Positions 9,291 through 19,549 of a stretch of DNA of 21,949 nucleotides are shown here, in pieces. Position 1 is the stretch's first letter; each line of letters opens with the position of its first letter. A program made the translations under genes and the position numbers. This DNA comes from Dicyema japonicum (Eukaryota; Dicyemida; Rhombozoa; Dicyemidae). The stretch is taken from the NCBI GenBank assembly GCA_011109175.1, contig RDEW01000133.1, forward strand, positions 24,016 through 45,964. The letters run 5' to 3'. The notes below the pieces were generated by a model. The model was not told the DNA's origin. It was given only the letters and a program-made list of their open reading frames with translations, and did no database searches.

Positions 9291-10124
9291 ATGTTCTGGT
9301 TTTTATTAATTGTGTTAGGAATAATAGAGATTTGTATTACATTTTATAATAATAGCACTACAACAATACACACCATACCCTGTGAGAGTGAAATTTGATA
9401 ATTTCCCAGTAATTTACTTTATTAACAATTAGGAAGACGAGATAGATTTTGTCATACCGGTCAAAATGTGTCATTAATGCTTAGGCATTAGGAGAAGTTA
9501 TGACTATAACCGAAGAGAATATTAATCCTGAACTTAGCATAACAATAAGGTAATACAACAATTAATTCTTTTAGTCGTGGTCAAGAAAATTGTGATTACA
9601 GAGATAGTATTTTAACGGTAACAGTGCTACAAGATGCTGAAGTATAGATAATTTATATTAATAGATCTTGACTGGAAAAATATTAAAATGTCTGTTAAAA
9701 ATATTTTGCGAGGAAGAAGTAATAGACCCTCAATCCCGAGATTTTGATATACTACAGGACGAAAGTGGATGGTTAATAATGTAATATTATTTTAGTGCAA
9801 GAATATTATCCGATGATCAAGTTTTATTCCTTCAAGAGATAAACAAAGCAAATTTTTGAATAGAATTGGAGGTTAATAAATTTTTAATATTAGAAACAAC
9901 CTACTGTTACGACCACCAGTACAACCATTACTCCTATACCTCCTGATGATGACATGGACACAGATGAGCTAGAAGAGATCAATGAATATTCTGAAAACTT
10001 AACCACCAAAGATCGCAGTAATATTGGAATAAATTGTATAATTATAATATATTCAGCATTCAATATTATTCATTTCCTGAATGCTCTAATTATTATTGGA
10101 GTTATCATTCAATTAGATTATTAA
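9291..10124 (+). CDS. Gene C, copy 1: single-pass membrane protein with seven short introns (frameshifted)
   Basis: Same architecture as 20197-21033. Introns are 9334-9355, 9409-9432, 9460-9484, 9550-9574, 9642-9664, 9772-9795 and 9872-9893 (22, 24, 25, 25, 23, 24 and 22 nt). Relative to copy 2 it has Gln for Pro in exon 5. Exon 6 has a net 3-base loss that keeps the frame but changes LKNILRGKEV to LKIFCEEEV. Exon 7 loses one T, which makes a TGA stop after NKANF. Exon 8 gains one A at its start. The last two changes lie in homopolymers and cancel in length, so they could be sequence errors; taken literally this copy is a pseudogene. Function is unknown. Confidence 0.68.
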
Positions 10125-10149
10125 TAATTTGATTGGATTGGGTTCTCTA

Positions 10150-10155
10150 AATAAA
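10150..10155 (+). terminator. Polyadenylation signal of gene C, copy 1
   Basis: AATAAA lies 26 bp after the TAA at 10122-10124. It is conserved at 21059-21064 in copy 2. Confidence 0.55.
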
Positions 10156-10239
10156 AATATTTATTAAAATAATTTTTGACTAAAACTAAAGGTTTACAAT
10201 CATTGAATAGGTCCGATGATGTGCATGGAATTGCGTTCT

Positions 10240-10860
10240 CAATGGGTCAGCTTTTTCTCTTCTATCCTTTTTCTTTTTCTTGATCTGTTTATCAGGGTCA
10301 GAGACATGCTTCTTATGATTCCTGCCGTTTCCATGGTGAATGGTTCAAAAATGAACTTTACATTGTTACATTCGAAATTCTTCATCTTTATGGTATCTGT
10401 CTTTTCCGAGGCTGAGTCTGTGTTAGATGTCCAAATAGGATATCCGAGAATCCAAACAAGTGGCGTATCTACCACTTTCTTATGGGAAGAAATTGTTTCT
10501 TCATACTTTTTGTTGGCTGAAGGAAGTCCGATAGGCTCCAACTTGACACAAAATCTAGTCCTCCACCAATAACTCAGATGATTTAACTGCTTCTCGAATT
10601 TTCTAACGACTCTTCCTGTAAAAGAAAGAGTGAATACTTTTAGCGTCGACATTCTTCCACATCTACAGCTATTGATCACACAAACATCTATTTCGAGGCG
10701 GAAGCAAACCACAATTCTTGTGGCTTCGTCATCAAGTGTCCCAAATGAGTTGCATGAGAATGATGTGATTCCTGCAACACTTCGGTTCGTCCTTGTAAAA
10801 ACAGACGTGCCAAGTTATATCTCATCAATAGTCTTTGAGCATAAAAGTTTGTCCCAGTGA
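10240..10860 (-). mobile_element. C-terminal endonuclease remnant of a REL-type non-LTR element, copy 1
   Basis: Read on the minus strand: MCGIPKETLRNNFTG and QRLLMRYNLARL at the upstream end, then after a frameshift LDDEATRIVVCFRLEIDVCV followed by NSCRCG, the start of the CCHC finger. Next come FTLSFTGRVVRKFE, where the finger Cys/His are lost, KLEPIGLPSANKK, LVWILGYPIWTSNT (the position of the catalytic WDVT strand), and FIFEPFTMETAGI. The spacing matches the better-preserved 11270-11890 remnant motif by motif. The PD-type catalytic motif is not visible. It overlaps the 3' flank of gene C on the opposite strand. Confidence 0.7.
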
Positions 10861-10939
10861 AGTTGTTTCGTAGAGTTTCTTTAGGAATCCCACACATAGA
10901 CGCATCCAGCATTCTTAAGTTCCCTATGTCACTAGTTCA

Positions 10940-11230
10940 GAGACCAGTTCACAAGGCTGTAATTAATTATCACCTCGTTTTGATTTCCAAAATATTTTGG
11001 TCACTCCTGGTGTCATATTTCACAGACCAGTCAATAAGAAGAGCCATGAGACTTCTATAGAAGAGGGTTTATTGTTTCGTCGAGTGTGTGTGTTTGTATG
11101 GAAAGCCGGATCGTTGAGTATGCAGAGACTTTGAAGGTCCTCAATTATCATCTTCCCCCTTTTTGTCATGGGTTTTACTATCAATCACAATGAGTGGTTC
11201 GTATTGAAGTCATCACAGATCCTCATTATT
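10940..11230 (-). mobile_element. AP-endonuclease C-terminal remnant of a Jockey-like element
   Basis: Minus strand from about 11215: DDFNTNHSL (the GDFN motif), KRGKMIIEDLQSLCILND (the LNDG region), NTHTRR, then in another frame IDWSVKYDTRSDQNI (the SDH catalytic motif with Gln for His) and NYSLVNWSLN. These are the last motifs of the endonuclease domain, in order, across frameshifts and stops. It is dead. Confidence 0.68.
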
Positions 11231-11269
11231 ATGCAGCTTAATGCTAACGGTATAAAATCAAGGATCATA

Positions 11270-11890
11270 GAGCTAAGCATCATCGAGTTCGAGAAAGAAT
11301 CCACAACAGTGCAGTCCCATACGACGGAAAGATAGTTAACCCATCCGGTCTTTTCCCATCTCCGCGGACCAATCCCACAGGTTCCAATACTGCTGGGAAG
11401 GCTGCCGCTTCAAGAGCTCGCAAGACAATGTTGTTCATAGCAGCATGGCGGGATGCTCTGCCCGCACTTCTTTTGCACGAGAGCGGGTGCAGCCCTTTGG
11501 CATCGACGATCCCTCCACAGCAACATTGGTGTTCGACGCAAACATCAGCTCCCAGGCGTTGTGCGATTCCAATCCGAATACAGTCATCGTCCAATAGGGT
11601 CTCCAGGGAGGAAGACGTGAGTGCATCCAGCCACGCTCCGCTCCCATGGTTGGCGGCGGACACGAGGCATGCAAGATGATGCTGGTTAGCCTCAGACTTT
11701 AGCACGTCGAAGATATTCTTGGAGTAAATATCATCACAGTCACGTTGCCTCGAAGGATCGTTCGGCATATCCAAACCAGTTTCACACCATTCGCAACGAG
11801 CTTCGTCGAAGACTTTTTCCCAAGAGAGTCCGGTTGTAATACGTAGGATTTCTTGGACCAAAAGGCTTCCACTTGAGAGCGATGACACAT
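11270..11890 (-). mobile_element. REL-endonuclease non-LTR remnant, better preserved copy
   Basis: One nearly continuous frame (11888 to 11280) gives about 200 residues: LSWEKVFDEARCEWCET, then a helical segment with NHGSGAWLDALTSSSLETLL, then CIRIGIAQRLGADVCVEHQC. A CCHC finger follows (C-x-CGG, later HPLSCKRSAGR), then PVLEPVGLVRGDGKRPDGLT with the catalytic RPD of the restriction-like nuclease. The frame ends just where a WDVT strand is expected; a lost G there (TGGATT) would explain it. This is the R2/Dong/NeSL-like domain layout. Its higher GC than the surroundings suggests a younger insertion than the other remnants. It is truncated upstream, so no RT is attached. Confidence 0.82.
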
Positions 11891-11929
11891 ATGCTGGATA
11901 GCGCCGATTTTATTATCAAAAAAAATTTT

Positions 11930-11935
11930 TTTATT
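11930..11935 (-). terminator. Polyadenylation signal after the orphan exon
   Basis: Minus-strand AATAAA, 18 bp after the TAA at 11954-11956. A second copy lies at 11909-11914. Confidence 0.45.
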
Positions 11936-11953
11936 ATCAAAATGAATAAAAAA

Positions 11954-12205
11954 TTAAATGTAGGCATTGAATGGCCATGCTATTTCCCTAACAATAGCCA
12001 ACGAGATACGATCCTCGGGAAATAAATTAATTCCAGATTCTAATTCGTAATCTTCCAATGTCCCAACTGTATAATAGTATAATTTTTTGAGTAGATCATT
12101 AGTGTATGTTATTCCGACAATTTTCTCTTTATTAAATATCGAATAGGGGTATTTCCAATGTACCTTGATTGTTGTCGTTTCTTTTCCACCATTAAGGTCC
12201 CCAAA
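11954..12205 (-). CDS. Terminal exon of an unrecognised gene, upstream exons missing
   Basis: The minus strand is open for 83 codons from 12205 to the TAA at 11956-11954 and contains no Met, so it is an exon rather than a whole gene. It reads ETTTIKVHWKYPYSIFNKEK, then VGITYTNDLLKKLYYYTVGT, then EDYELESGINLFPEDRISLA, ending EIAWPFNAYI. Composition is typical of a globular protein, unlike random AT-rich sequence. Two AATAAA signals follow on the same strand (plus-strand positions 11930-11935 and 11909-11914). An inverted-repeat element starts 30 bp upstream at 12235, so the rest of the gene is cut off or lies beyond the insertion. I cannot assign a family. Confidence 0.55.
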   Translation of the reverse strand, partial: FGDLNGGKETTTIKVHWKYPYSIFNKEKIVGITYTNDLLKKLYYYTVGTLEDYELESGINLFPEDRISLAIVREIAWPFNAYI

Positions 12206-12234
12206 TTATACCTCATTGTGTTCTCATGATCTTA

Positions 12235-12647
12235 CACTAAATCCATAAATGATGACCCAATTCCCATAAATGATGTCCAAGTTATATATAATACACAAGT
12301 AAATCTATATTTTAATTTCCCCTATTATGGTATCAACTAATACAGATATGAGAAGTCGCAAGGTTTTTATGAACGAAAGTCTATTTAATCAAATTAAAAG
12401 ACTTTACAAAGTTTTGATTGAGATCACCTCGATCAGTAAAAAGAATTTGAACATGTGTATACAAAAGAGAATTTGTCCTCATATTAGAACCGTTTTTGGG
12501 AAAGGTTAAATGGAATTAATAACAGATTAATTGAATAAAATACTTTTTTCCTAAAATATTTATTAGTATAATATATATAACTTGGACATCATTTATGGAA
12601 TTGGTCATCATTTATGGGAATTGGGTCATCATTTATGGGATTGAGTG
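12235..12647. mobile_element. MITE-like inverted-repeat element, 413 bp, TA-flanked
   Basis: The left arm (12235-12294) starts CACTAAATCC and the right arm (12566-12647, other strand) starts CACTCAATCC. Both continue with repeats of CATAAATGATGACCCAATTC, then GTCCAAGTTATATATA. The left arm has two of these subrepeats and the right arm three. The flanks are TA (12233-12234 and 12648-12649), as for Tc1/mariner-type insertion. The interior (12327-12509, plus) has a 60-codon frame (RSRKVFMNESLFNQIKRLYK) with no recognised match; it may be a transposase scrap, host sequence or chance. The superfamily is a guess from the TA flank. Confidence 0.7.
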
Positions 12648-12738
12648 TAGTATTTATTAGTATAATATATATAACTTGGACATCATTTATGGGAATGGGT
12701 CAACATTTATGGGAATTGGGTCATCATTTATGGATTGA
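12557..12738. repeat. Tandem copy of the MITE right end, ending at the duplication junction
   Basis: The 94-bp right end (12557-12650) is followed by a second, slightly diverged copy (12651-12738). The second stops at GGATTGAG, without the final TG of the element, and the next base (12739) is the first of duplication copy 2. Confidence 0.8.
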
Positions 12739-12870
12739 GCGAATTCTCTGAATTTACCTTATCTGCATACTCATTTGCACACAACCCATTAAATCAAAAC
12801 TTGGTTAATATTTGATTAAAAATATTTGTAAAATAATATATTAGTCTGTTATGGAAAATGATTTTGATTA

Positions 12871-13716
12871 CTAAACTCCAATCGGAAGAAAATGGTTCAT
12901 CAAGAGATCTGCCTTTAATTGCTATTATTTCATCCAATTCCCTACAGTGGGACATTCCTCATAAAAGAAGTAGTCGAGGACTCCTAAGGATAAACAGTTA
13001 CATTGGTAACCAGATTGTGGGAGATACTCTGATGCTGATTTAAGTATAGCATTCAATATGGAATCATTCCTTTTAGTGATTATCTAAAACTGAAATAAGG
13101 CAAAATACAGGAGAGAGATTGTAAATAAACATTTGAGTTTAATTAACTGTTCTATAAATATTTTGGAGACCTCTTGGGGGGACCTTTCTTGATTTGTGGA
13201 ATTTGTCTGTTGAATATTCATGTTAATAAATATTGGATTTGTGAATATTCTCTTATTAATCTACAAATAAGCAAAATATTAGCATTATAGGAGATATTTA
13301 TTATTTTTATGTTTGTACAATGTTCTTCCTCAGTGCTATCCCCCAAGTGGTCTCTGTGCCATTTGAAGAGATCAAACATAACTGGGTCTGTAATCTGTGA
13401 TTATCATAATACAAACCTCAACGTAGTGAATATATCTTTTGGCATATTTAATGAGCATCCCAGAAGGACTGGAGACTCCATATTTATGACATGTCTGTTC
13501 GAAAAAGTGTGAATACTTAACTTGTACTAATAAAGTTAAATACTTTTCAAATATTCACTATCTTCTTTACTCACACATTCAGCAATGTACAGCACTCTGT
13601 TTTACTCCATAACCCTATATTACACTTACCAATTACATTTTCTGTTATTTTAGCCCACTTTTTGTATACTCATATAATGATTTATTATCAATACATCCTA
13701 GTTTTACTTCTTTCAT
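12871..13716 (-). CDS. Gene A, copy 2: unrecognised protein of about 220 aa with six short introns
   Basis: It starts at ATG 13716 (MKEVKLGCIDN) and stops at TAG 12873-12871. Introns are 13605-13629 (25 nt), 13521-13543 (23), 13395-13416 (22), 13261-13318 (58), 13070-13090 (21) and 12922-12945 (24), at the same places as in copy 1. Exon 4 reads ITDPVMFDLFKWHRDHLG here, with PV intact, where copy 1 is frameshifted. Conversely the poly-A run before the KWAKITENV codons is one base short here and correct in copy 1. The G run after HL has five G here and three in copy 1; four would keep the frame into the 58-nt intron. The C-terminal exons (ASEYLPQSGYQCNCLSLGVL; QLKADLLMNHFLPIGV) are clean. Function is unknown. 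Confidence 0.66.
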
Positions 13717-13809
13717 GTTACTATGAACAATATTTTTTAAATATATTTTCACTCAAGCAATTAATACGTAATAACAGATTATTTGGATTTTTCTATACGT
13801 ACTATTCCC

Positions 13810-14009
13810 TCCTCTTCTGAAATTGCCTCCAGTTCCCTCTATGATAGACTCGAGTGTTCTGGGGTAATTTCTTTATCTGTATATTTTCCCAGTAACTTTA
13901 ATGCTTATGACTGGATCTCTTGAATTTTTATTAGGTTCGTTGCTGCCAGGTTAGATCCCCATGCAGCACATGCATAGCCTATTGTTGGCTCGATATACTG
14001 CTTGTAGAG
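13810..14009 (-). mobile_element. Jockey-like RT remnant, 3' half, copy 2
   Basis: Equivalent of 2860-3057: LYKQYIEPTIGYACAAWGS on the minus strand from 14009, then a decayed tail. It continues from 16162-16600 across the hAT element. Confidence 0.8.
14002..14009. repeat. Target-site duplication, left, copy 2
   Basis: TTGTAGAG, matching 16162-16169 and the copy 1 pair. Confidence 0.93.
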
Positions 14010-16161
14010 CAGAGGTTGTCAAACGGTTTGCCGCGGCACACTAAGTGTGCCGCGAGACAATTTCTAGTGTGCCGCCTGCCAAATACAAATTTGAATAAAT
14101 TTATATACATTTTTGACCTAATTAATTTAAAAAGATAAATAAATTAAAATAATCATTTTTTATTATATATTAAATGACATTTACATTGGTTAACCATTAT
14201 TTAATAATTTTTTAATAACGTGCGCATCAACGTGGTTAGTAAATCAGTCGTTCTTATAGATTCTTATTTGTCTTTTGGATTTATATGCATAGATAAAAAT
14301 AAACTACCTCAATGTCTAATTTGCATAAAGTCTAAAATGATGGTTCCTAGCAAACTAAGAGACATTTTACTAGCATCCGGACTATTCCGAAAATCTGTGG
14401 ATTATTTAAAAAAACACAGTAAAAATATATTAGTCTTTTACTATGAATCGTAGATCTAGTCAGTGAAACTTTTGTAAACACAAAGGAATCATTGAAATGT
14501 TCATACCTGATCTCAGAATTGATAGCAAAACAACTAAAACCTCAAACTATTGGCGAAAACTTGATAATCCCTGCTTGTCGTATTATTGCTCGGACAATGT
14601 TTGGTCATAAATATGAACAAAAAATAATGAAGATACCTTTGTCAGATAACACTGTTTCTCGTCGGATAATATTGAAAATACTGTCTCATTTTCGATTAAA
14701 GAAACTCGGTTTTCATTACAACTTGATGAATCCACGGATATTTCGGGAATGTCACATTGGCATATATACGATTTGTTTATTCTGGGAAAATTACTTAACA
14801 ATTCTTGTTTTGTAAGCCTCTTTTAACTACTACTCGAGCAATTGATATGTTCACGATATTAAACGATTATTTCAATATCAATAATATTTCATTTCCCAAT
14901 TGTATTGGTATATGTACAGATGGAGCCCGTCTATGTCTGGTCGTATTAATAAACTTGTTTCATTAGTCAAATCTAAAAATAACGAGATAATATCATCACA
15001 TTGTTTTTTGCATCGAGAAGCATTGGTTGTAAAAACATTACCTATGAATTTAAAATCTGTCTTGGATGATATTATCCGAATGATTAATAATATAAAGAGT
15101 CGACCCAAAAAATCTCGCATTTTTACTACTATTTGCGATGAAATGGGGGAAAACTTTACAAATTTGTTACTTCATATCGAAATTCGATGGCTATCAAGGG
15201 TAAAGCATTAACGAGGGTTTTTGAATTAAAGACGAAATGTGTGAGTTTTTTAAATTGGAAGGGAATTCTGAATTTGTTGAAAAAATTCAGAATCCAATGT
15301 GGTCTATCAAACTTGCGTATTTATCTGACATTTTACAAATATTAAACGAGGTTAATGCAAGTATGCAAGGACGTTCTGAGACTATTTTATCGTCGACGGA
15401 CAAATTAAATTCTTTGAAAATGAAAATCAGTTTTTGGAGAAAAAGGGTTTTAGATGACGATTATACTATGTTTCCTAATACGAATGGTTTATTTTATATT
15501 TTGATTATAATAAGGATATAATGATGATTCGATACAGGGACTAATTAATGAACATTTAATAATTTTGGAAAACAAAATGGATGCTTATTTTCCAGACTTA
15601 GAAATTCAAAAATTCGATTGGGTTATTATTTTTTAAATATTTTTAGATACGAAATCCTTTTCTTGTGCCAGAATCAAAAAACTTATCTGTTAAAGAAAAT
15701 GAAGAACTTATTGCGCTATTTAATGATCGACTCTTAAGATACATCTTCAGCAATAATGATGACGGAGTTAGACATTGGAGAATTCTGGATATATATTCGA
15801 AACATATATCCCAGTTTATCAAAACAAGCACTGACCATAATTTTACAGTTTTCAACGACCTATTTATTCGAAACAGGTTTTTCTACGCTGCATAATATGA
15901 AATATAACAAACGCGAAAGTTTGAGAAACATTGATGCTGAAATGCGGGTGGCTTTGTCAACCATTCGACTTGATATTGATGATATATGCAAAAACAATAA
16001 TAATTAAGATTTTATTTTTATTATTAATAAAAATTTGGGCATTAAATTACCAATTTTTGTATTTAGTTTTACACATCTTAAAAATTTAATTTTTTAATGT
16101 GTGCCGTGGATTATTTTTTTACGATTAGTGTGCCGCGGGAATTATTTTTTGAAAAGCTCTG
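14010..16161 (+). mobile_element. hAT transposon, copy 2, 2152 bp
   Basis: Ends and target duplication TTGTAGAG (14002-14009 and 16162-16169) are identical to copy 1. It is shorter because of several small losses near 14235-14420 and the absence of the 37-bp internal duplication. Confidence 0.93.
14220..16007 (+). pseudogene. hAT transposase, copy 2, broken
   Basis: Same domain order as copy 1. The BED-like finger is damaged: CLIC is kept, but several bases after it are lost. DESTD is at 14725-14739. CTDGA near 14918 loses a base, so the frame shifts before SMSGR. HCFLHREALVVKTLPMNL and the helical insertion region follow near 15000-15200. The hATC domain (15756-16007) is fully open here and reads FWIYIRNIYPSLSKQA, FETGFSTLHNMKYNKRESL, MRVALSTIRLDIDDICKN, making it better preserved than in copy 1. 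Too many frameshifts remain for activity. Confidence 0.87.
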
Positions 16162-16169
16162 TTGTAGAG
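16162..16169. repeat. Target-site duplication, right, copy 2
   Basis: TTGTAGAG, directly after the hAT right end at 16161. Confidence 0.93.
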
Positions 16170-16600
16170 GGTCCCGACACCTGGCGGATAAATTCCTCCA
16201 CAGTTCCAAAGGAAGGCTTTTACAAAATTGATCTTCTTTGCACAGGTTGATATGATGGATTCCACATGGGCTGAGAAGCAGAGGAAAGTATCAAAAGTTA
16301 CTCCCAGTATCTTATTTCTTTTGTGGTATAGGCACTCCATTTAACGTGACATCAATTGTTTGTGTTCCCATCTTTCTATTCTTAGTGAATAGAGTGACTG
16401 CTGAATTTCCGTAACATGCATTTAATCTATTTTCGCACAACCATCCATATATGTTATTTAGTGTTCCTTGTAGTCTTTCTTTAGCATGACATTTACGTCC
16501 CTACTATGTCATCAGCATAGGAAAGTACATGTCATTATTGTTCATAGGAACGGGGAGATCATTCAGAAACAAATTAAAAAGGATTGGAGATAAAATGTAT
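16162..16600 (-). mobile_element. Jockey-like RT remnant, 5' half, copy 2
   Basis: LSPILFNLFLNDLPVP, then YADD at 16508-16519, then ILGVTFDTFLCFSAHV and STCAKKINFVKAFLW on the minus strand. The STCAKK stretch is intact here where copy 1 reads STFPKK. Confidence 0.83.
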
Positions 16601-16629
16601 GATTAGAAAAACCCAAATAGTTATAATAA

Positions 16630-18429
16630 TTATTTATTCCTTTTATTACTAAATTTATTAGGTTTCTCTTTAATATATGGAATTGTCGATGCATTAGAGT
16701 ACACATAAGTGTAATCATCAGTGTCTACAAATCATCATTAAGATACCATATATATTATTTTTACTTCCAAAGACATCATCAAAGGCACCATATACATTAT
16801 GCTTACTTTCATCTTCAGGAGAGAATGACCTACATCCTCTTTACTTTTTTTATTGTCTTTTCCAAAGACATCATCAAAGGCACCATATACATTTTGCTTA
16901 CTTTCATATTCCGTAGGAGAATAATGTACTTTTTTACTTTTCTTGTTGCTTTTAGAAATCAACACAGAGAGCTTGACTCACAACTCAAAACAACCTTATC
17001 TTCCATTGAATTCAAATGAGTTTTTAGTCTTTCAATGTTTTTTTCATTTTTTGTAGTTGTTGTAATCAGTTCATTTATTTTCAATATATATTTGTTGAAT
17101 ATATCCTTTGAAATTAACAAAGTGTTAGATACTTGGAAATTTTGGGATTCCATTGTTTCCTTAATCTTCTTGACATCATTTACTAAGCTTTTTTGATCTT
17201 TTTTCAATTCCTCTTTAATTTTAGTGCTATTATTTTCAATTTCGGTTTTAATGATTTCAATCATTTTTTCATTATTCTATAAATTATTTTTTAATTTAAA
17301 TAATATTAAATTGTTTATAATACCGTTTCGATTGATGCGTCTGCACGTGTGTCAATGTTTTTGATTTTCTTCCTTAAAAGTTCATCTTTTTTGCATATTA
17401 TTTCAGAAAGCGTATTTAAAGCGATTTTAGTTTTAGCTTTATCACGTGCTCTAACAATTATTTACAGGTTATAAACTTTGAACTCTCAATTTCCTGTAGT
17501 GACTTTCTGAGAGATCTGATCTCAGATCTTATTGCTGCATTTTCCTTATTTATAATTGAGCCCACCATCTCCCTTTCTGATATCTTAAATTTATTAAAAC
17601 TCATACTTCTATTTTTTCATCAATTCTCTGTATAACATTATAGATCTCTGACTTTATAAGTGCATGTATCACATCGAACAAGTGTGAATCTGGATTAAAC
17701 TCGGATTTTACTTCTTCAATTTGAAAATTAATTGTCGTAAAATAAAATTAAATAAAACTTTTTTTATTTTTTCCTCAAATGAATTTAATTTTTTATTTAA
17801 ATTAGTTTCATTTTGGTCTAGTTGTTTTTTGAGGTCCTCGACTTGGTTGTCGAGAATATTAAGTAGATCCCTTGAATGCTCTTTCTGGAACTTTTTTAGA
17901 TTTTCTATCTTCAATTGACTGTTTTGTTGATTGCTCTTGAGTTCTTTAAGCAAATTTAAATTCTCATTTTCTCTAATTTTACGTGAAAATAAAACTTTTC
18001 CCTTATAAGCGATATTATGTTACCCAGTTCGTTGTCGTGAACTTGAATGGCTTCTCTCAAAGTCTTCATTGCACTCCAAATTTGTGTGTTCCTGTGGATT
18101 ACTCAATAAATGTACATTTTATTTTCTTTATCAATATTTATGGCATTATTGCTGTCAATATTTTGCAAATTCTCGCTAATGTTCTCAATCTTGTGGTTCT
18201 TTAATAAAAATATAATACGCACGTTTTTCGTGACAGCGTTCATTATTTTTTTGGTTTCTTCGTTTTTATTTGCTGAAAATTCATAAAATTTATTTTCCAG
18301 GTCCTCGAATGAGTTTTTAAGTTCGATGGAATTATTGGTGAGTTTTTCTATTATATGTTTGTATTGGTCATTGGATCTGTTGTGATTACTTATTTACCTT
18401 ATTTGATTGTAATCTCTGGGATTATTCAT
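16630..18429 (-). CDS. Gene B, copy 2: coiled-coil protein of about 500 aa with ten short introns
   Basis: It starts at ATG 18429 and stops at TAA 16632-16630. Introns are 18377-18397 (21 nt), 18199-18222 (24), 18092-18115 (24), 17973-17995 (23), 17714-17758 (45), 17584-17606 (23), 17451-17476 (26), 17277-17323 (47), 16972-16994 (23) and 16725-16746 (22). Exon 2 is intact here (KNEETKKIMNAVTKN), as is the phase into the last exon (KNNIYDTDDYTYVYSNAST). Breaks private to this copy are a one-base loss between the two GAFDDVFG repeats and a two-base length difference in the A-run before the 45-nt intron. The 24-nt second intron is in frame and would add VRIIFLLK if retained, out of character with the polar coiled coil around it. 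The protein is probably cytosolic or cytoskeletal, judging only from composition. Confidence 0.74.
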
Positions 18430-19549
18430 TGCACTTTACTTTTAATTTATATTTTATATTAAATTCATGATTCATTAATTTTAGCATAACTACATTTACG
18501 GTTCACTTAACCAATTGTCATACTTTATGTTGGTTTATTAAGACGACCGTCTCCTAATCATTGAGGTTGTTATTGACGAATCTGAACTTATGGATCAGTG
18601 CTTTTAAATGTTTAATTTACTTTTGACAAGGTTGAGTTAATGTTCTAATAATTACCGAAATTCAATCGATTATTCAATTTCAATCCATTTTAACAAATTT
18701 AATGATTACGGCGTAGTGTTATGAGTGACCGACAGGATTCAAATGCTTCCCTGGTAGAATCTCGCTGCTGTCCATTTTGCTAAAGATTTCATGTATTTAC
18801 GATGCTTCCGACTTGACGAGTGACGCCGCCATTAGTACCTCACTGCAATTGGGTTGTCTAAGGAAATCAAAAGAAAAAAAGTTAATAACATCACTAATGT
18901 TTTTACCCCCATTTGCGATTAATTAGCATAACTGCTCTTCTGTTTTTAAATAAAGTGTGTGTCCTCCCCAAATGAAGGTTTAGTAGTGGAAGCAATAATA
19001 CGCCTCTACGAAAGGGCTATTATTATAATTAGGGAAGTAAAACTAATCACTCATTTATAAATTCAAATAACTACCAAACATTCTTACTCATAGACGAAAT
19101 TACAAGACTGAAGAAATGTGATCAAATCTCATCAAGAAATTATAAAAAGATTGTTAGAGACAGGGACTGACGTTTCCAGAAATCCAAAAAGTTGATCCCA
19201 AGCGGAAGAAAAAACATAACCAAATATAATAATAATTAATACGATTAATCAGCCGGGATGCCGTAGTGTCATAAGTGTCATGCAAAGTCATGGAGGCATG
19301 CCCGGTATCGAATTACGATGAGTTAATTGACTGTTCTTCACTAAAATTACGTTTTCCTGCCTATGCGATGAATATAATGGTTATTGTGATTAAATAATTA
19401 TAATTCCACATAGAACAGTAACTAAAAACTTTAATATTTGTTAATGGATTAGTGAAACATCACTTATTTAATGGTTTGTTGTGAAATGGCTAATTTAAGT
19501 GAATGTGTGTCAAATTGTAGAACATTAAACCTATTATAAAGTGGTAGTT
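18430..19549. other. Intergenic region between genes B and C, copy 2; no resolved gene
   Basis: Counterpart of 7528-8639. The minus-strand two-exon candidate is at 18832-18719 with a 21-nt GT-AG gap at 18780-18800. The plus-strand candidate exon begins at ATG 19290 (MEACPVSNYDELIDC) and ends near a GTGATT donor at about 19386. A plus-strand open stretch reading DDRLLIIEVVIDESELMDQC lies near 18541-18605. None could be assembled into a gene. Confidence 0.4.

Larger units (their letters stand above)
1781..11038. repeat. Copy 1 of a tandem duplication of about 10.9 kb
   Basis: From 1781 the sequence matches 12739 onward in the same order and orientation, to the window end (21949 corresponds to 11038). 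The offset drifts from 10,958 at the start to about 10,911 at the end because of indels. The unit carries genes A, B and C, an hAT transposon and several retroelement remnants. Homology starts abruptly at 1781: the 20 bases before it do not match those before 12739. Differences are scattered substitutions and many one-base indels, often in runs of A or T. Most of the 60-bp length difference between the two hAT copies lies in a few larger indels. Confidence 0.95.

Noticed and set aside
11428-11679. Plus-strand frame over the REL remnant
   Set aside because: It is a shadow of the minus-strand endonuclease domain, which has the CCHC and RPD motifs.
11440-11900. Bacterial contamination, because of locally higher GC
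   Set aside because: The frame is a eukaryotic non-LTR retrotransposon nuclease domain.
12600-12738. Satellite of CATCATTTATGGG units
   Set aside because: The units are subterminal repeats of the inverted-repeat element and recur inverted at its left end.
12858-13043. Plus-strand frame of 61 codons, considered as a gene with a 41-nt upstream intron
   Set aside because: It is antisense to gene A exons 6-7, and the exon joining needed an indel. The minus-strand model explains the same sequence with six consistent introns.
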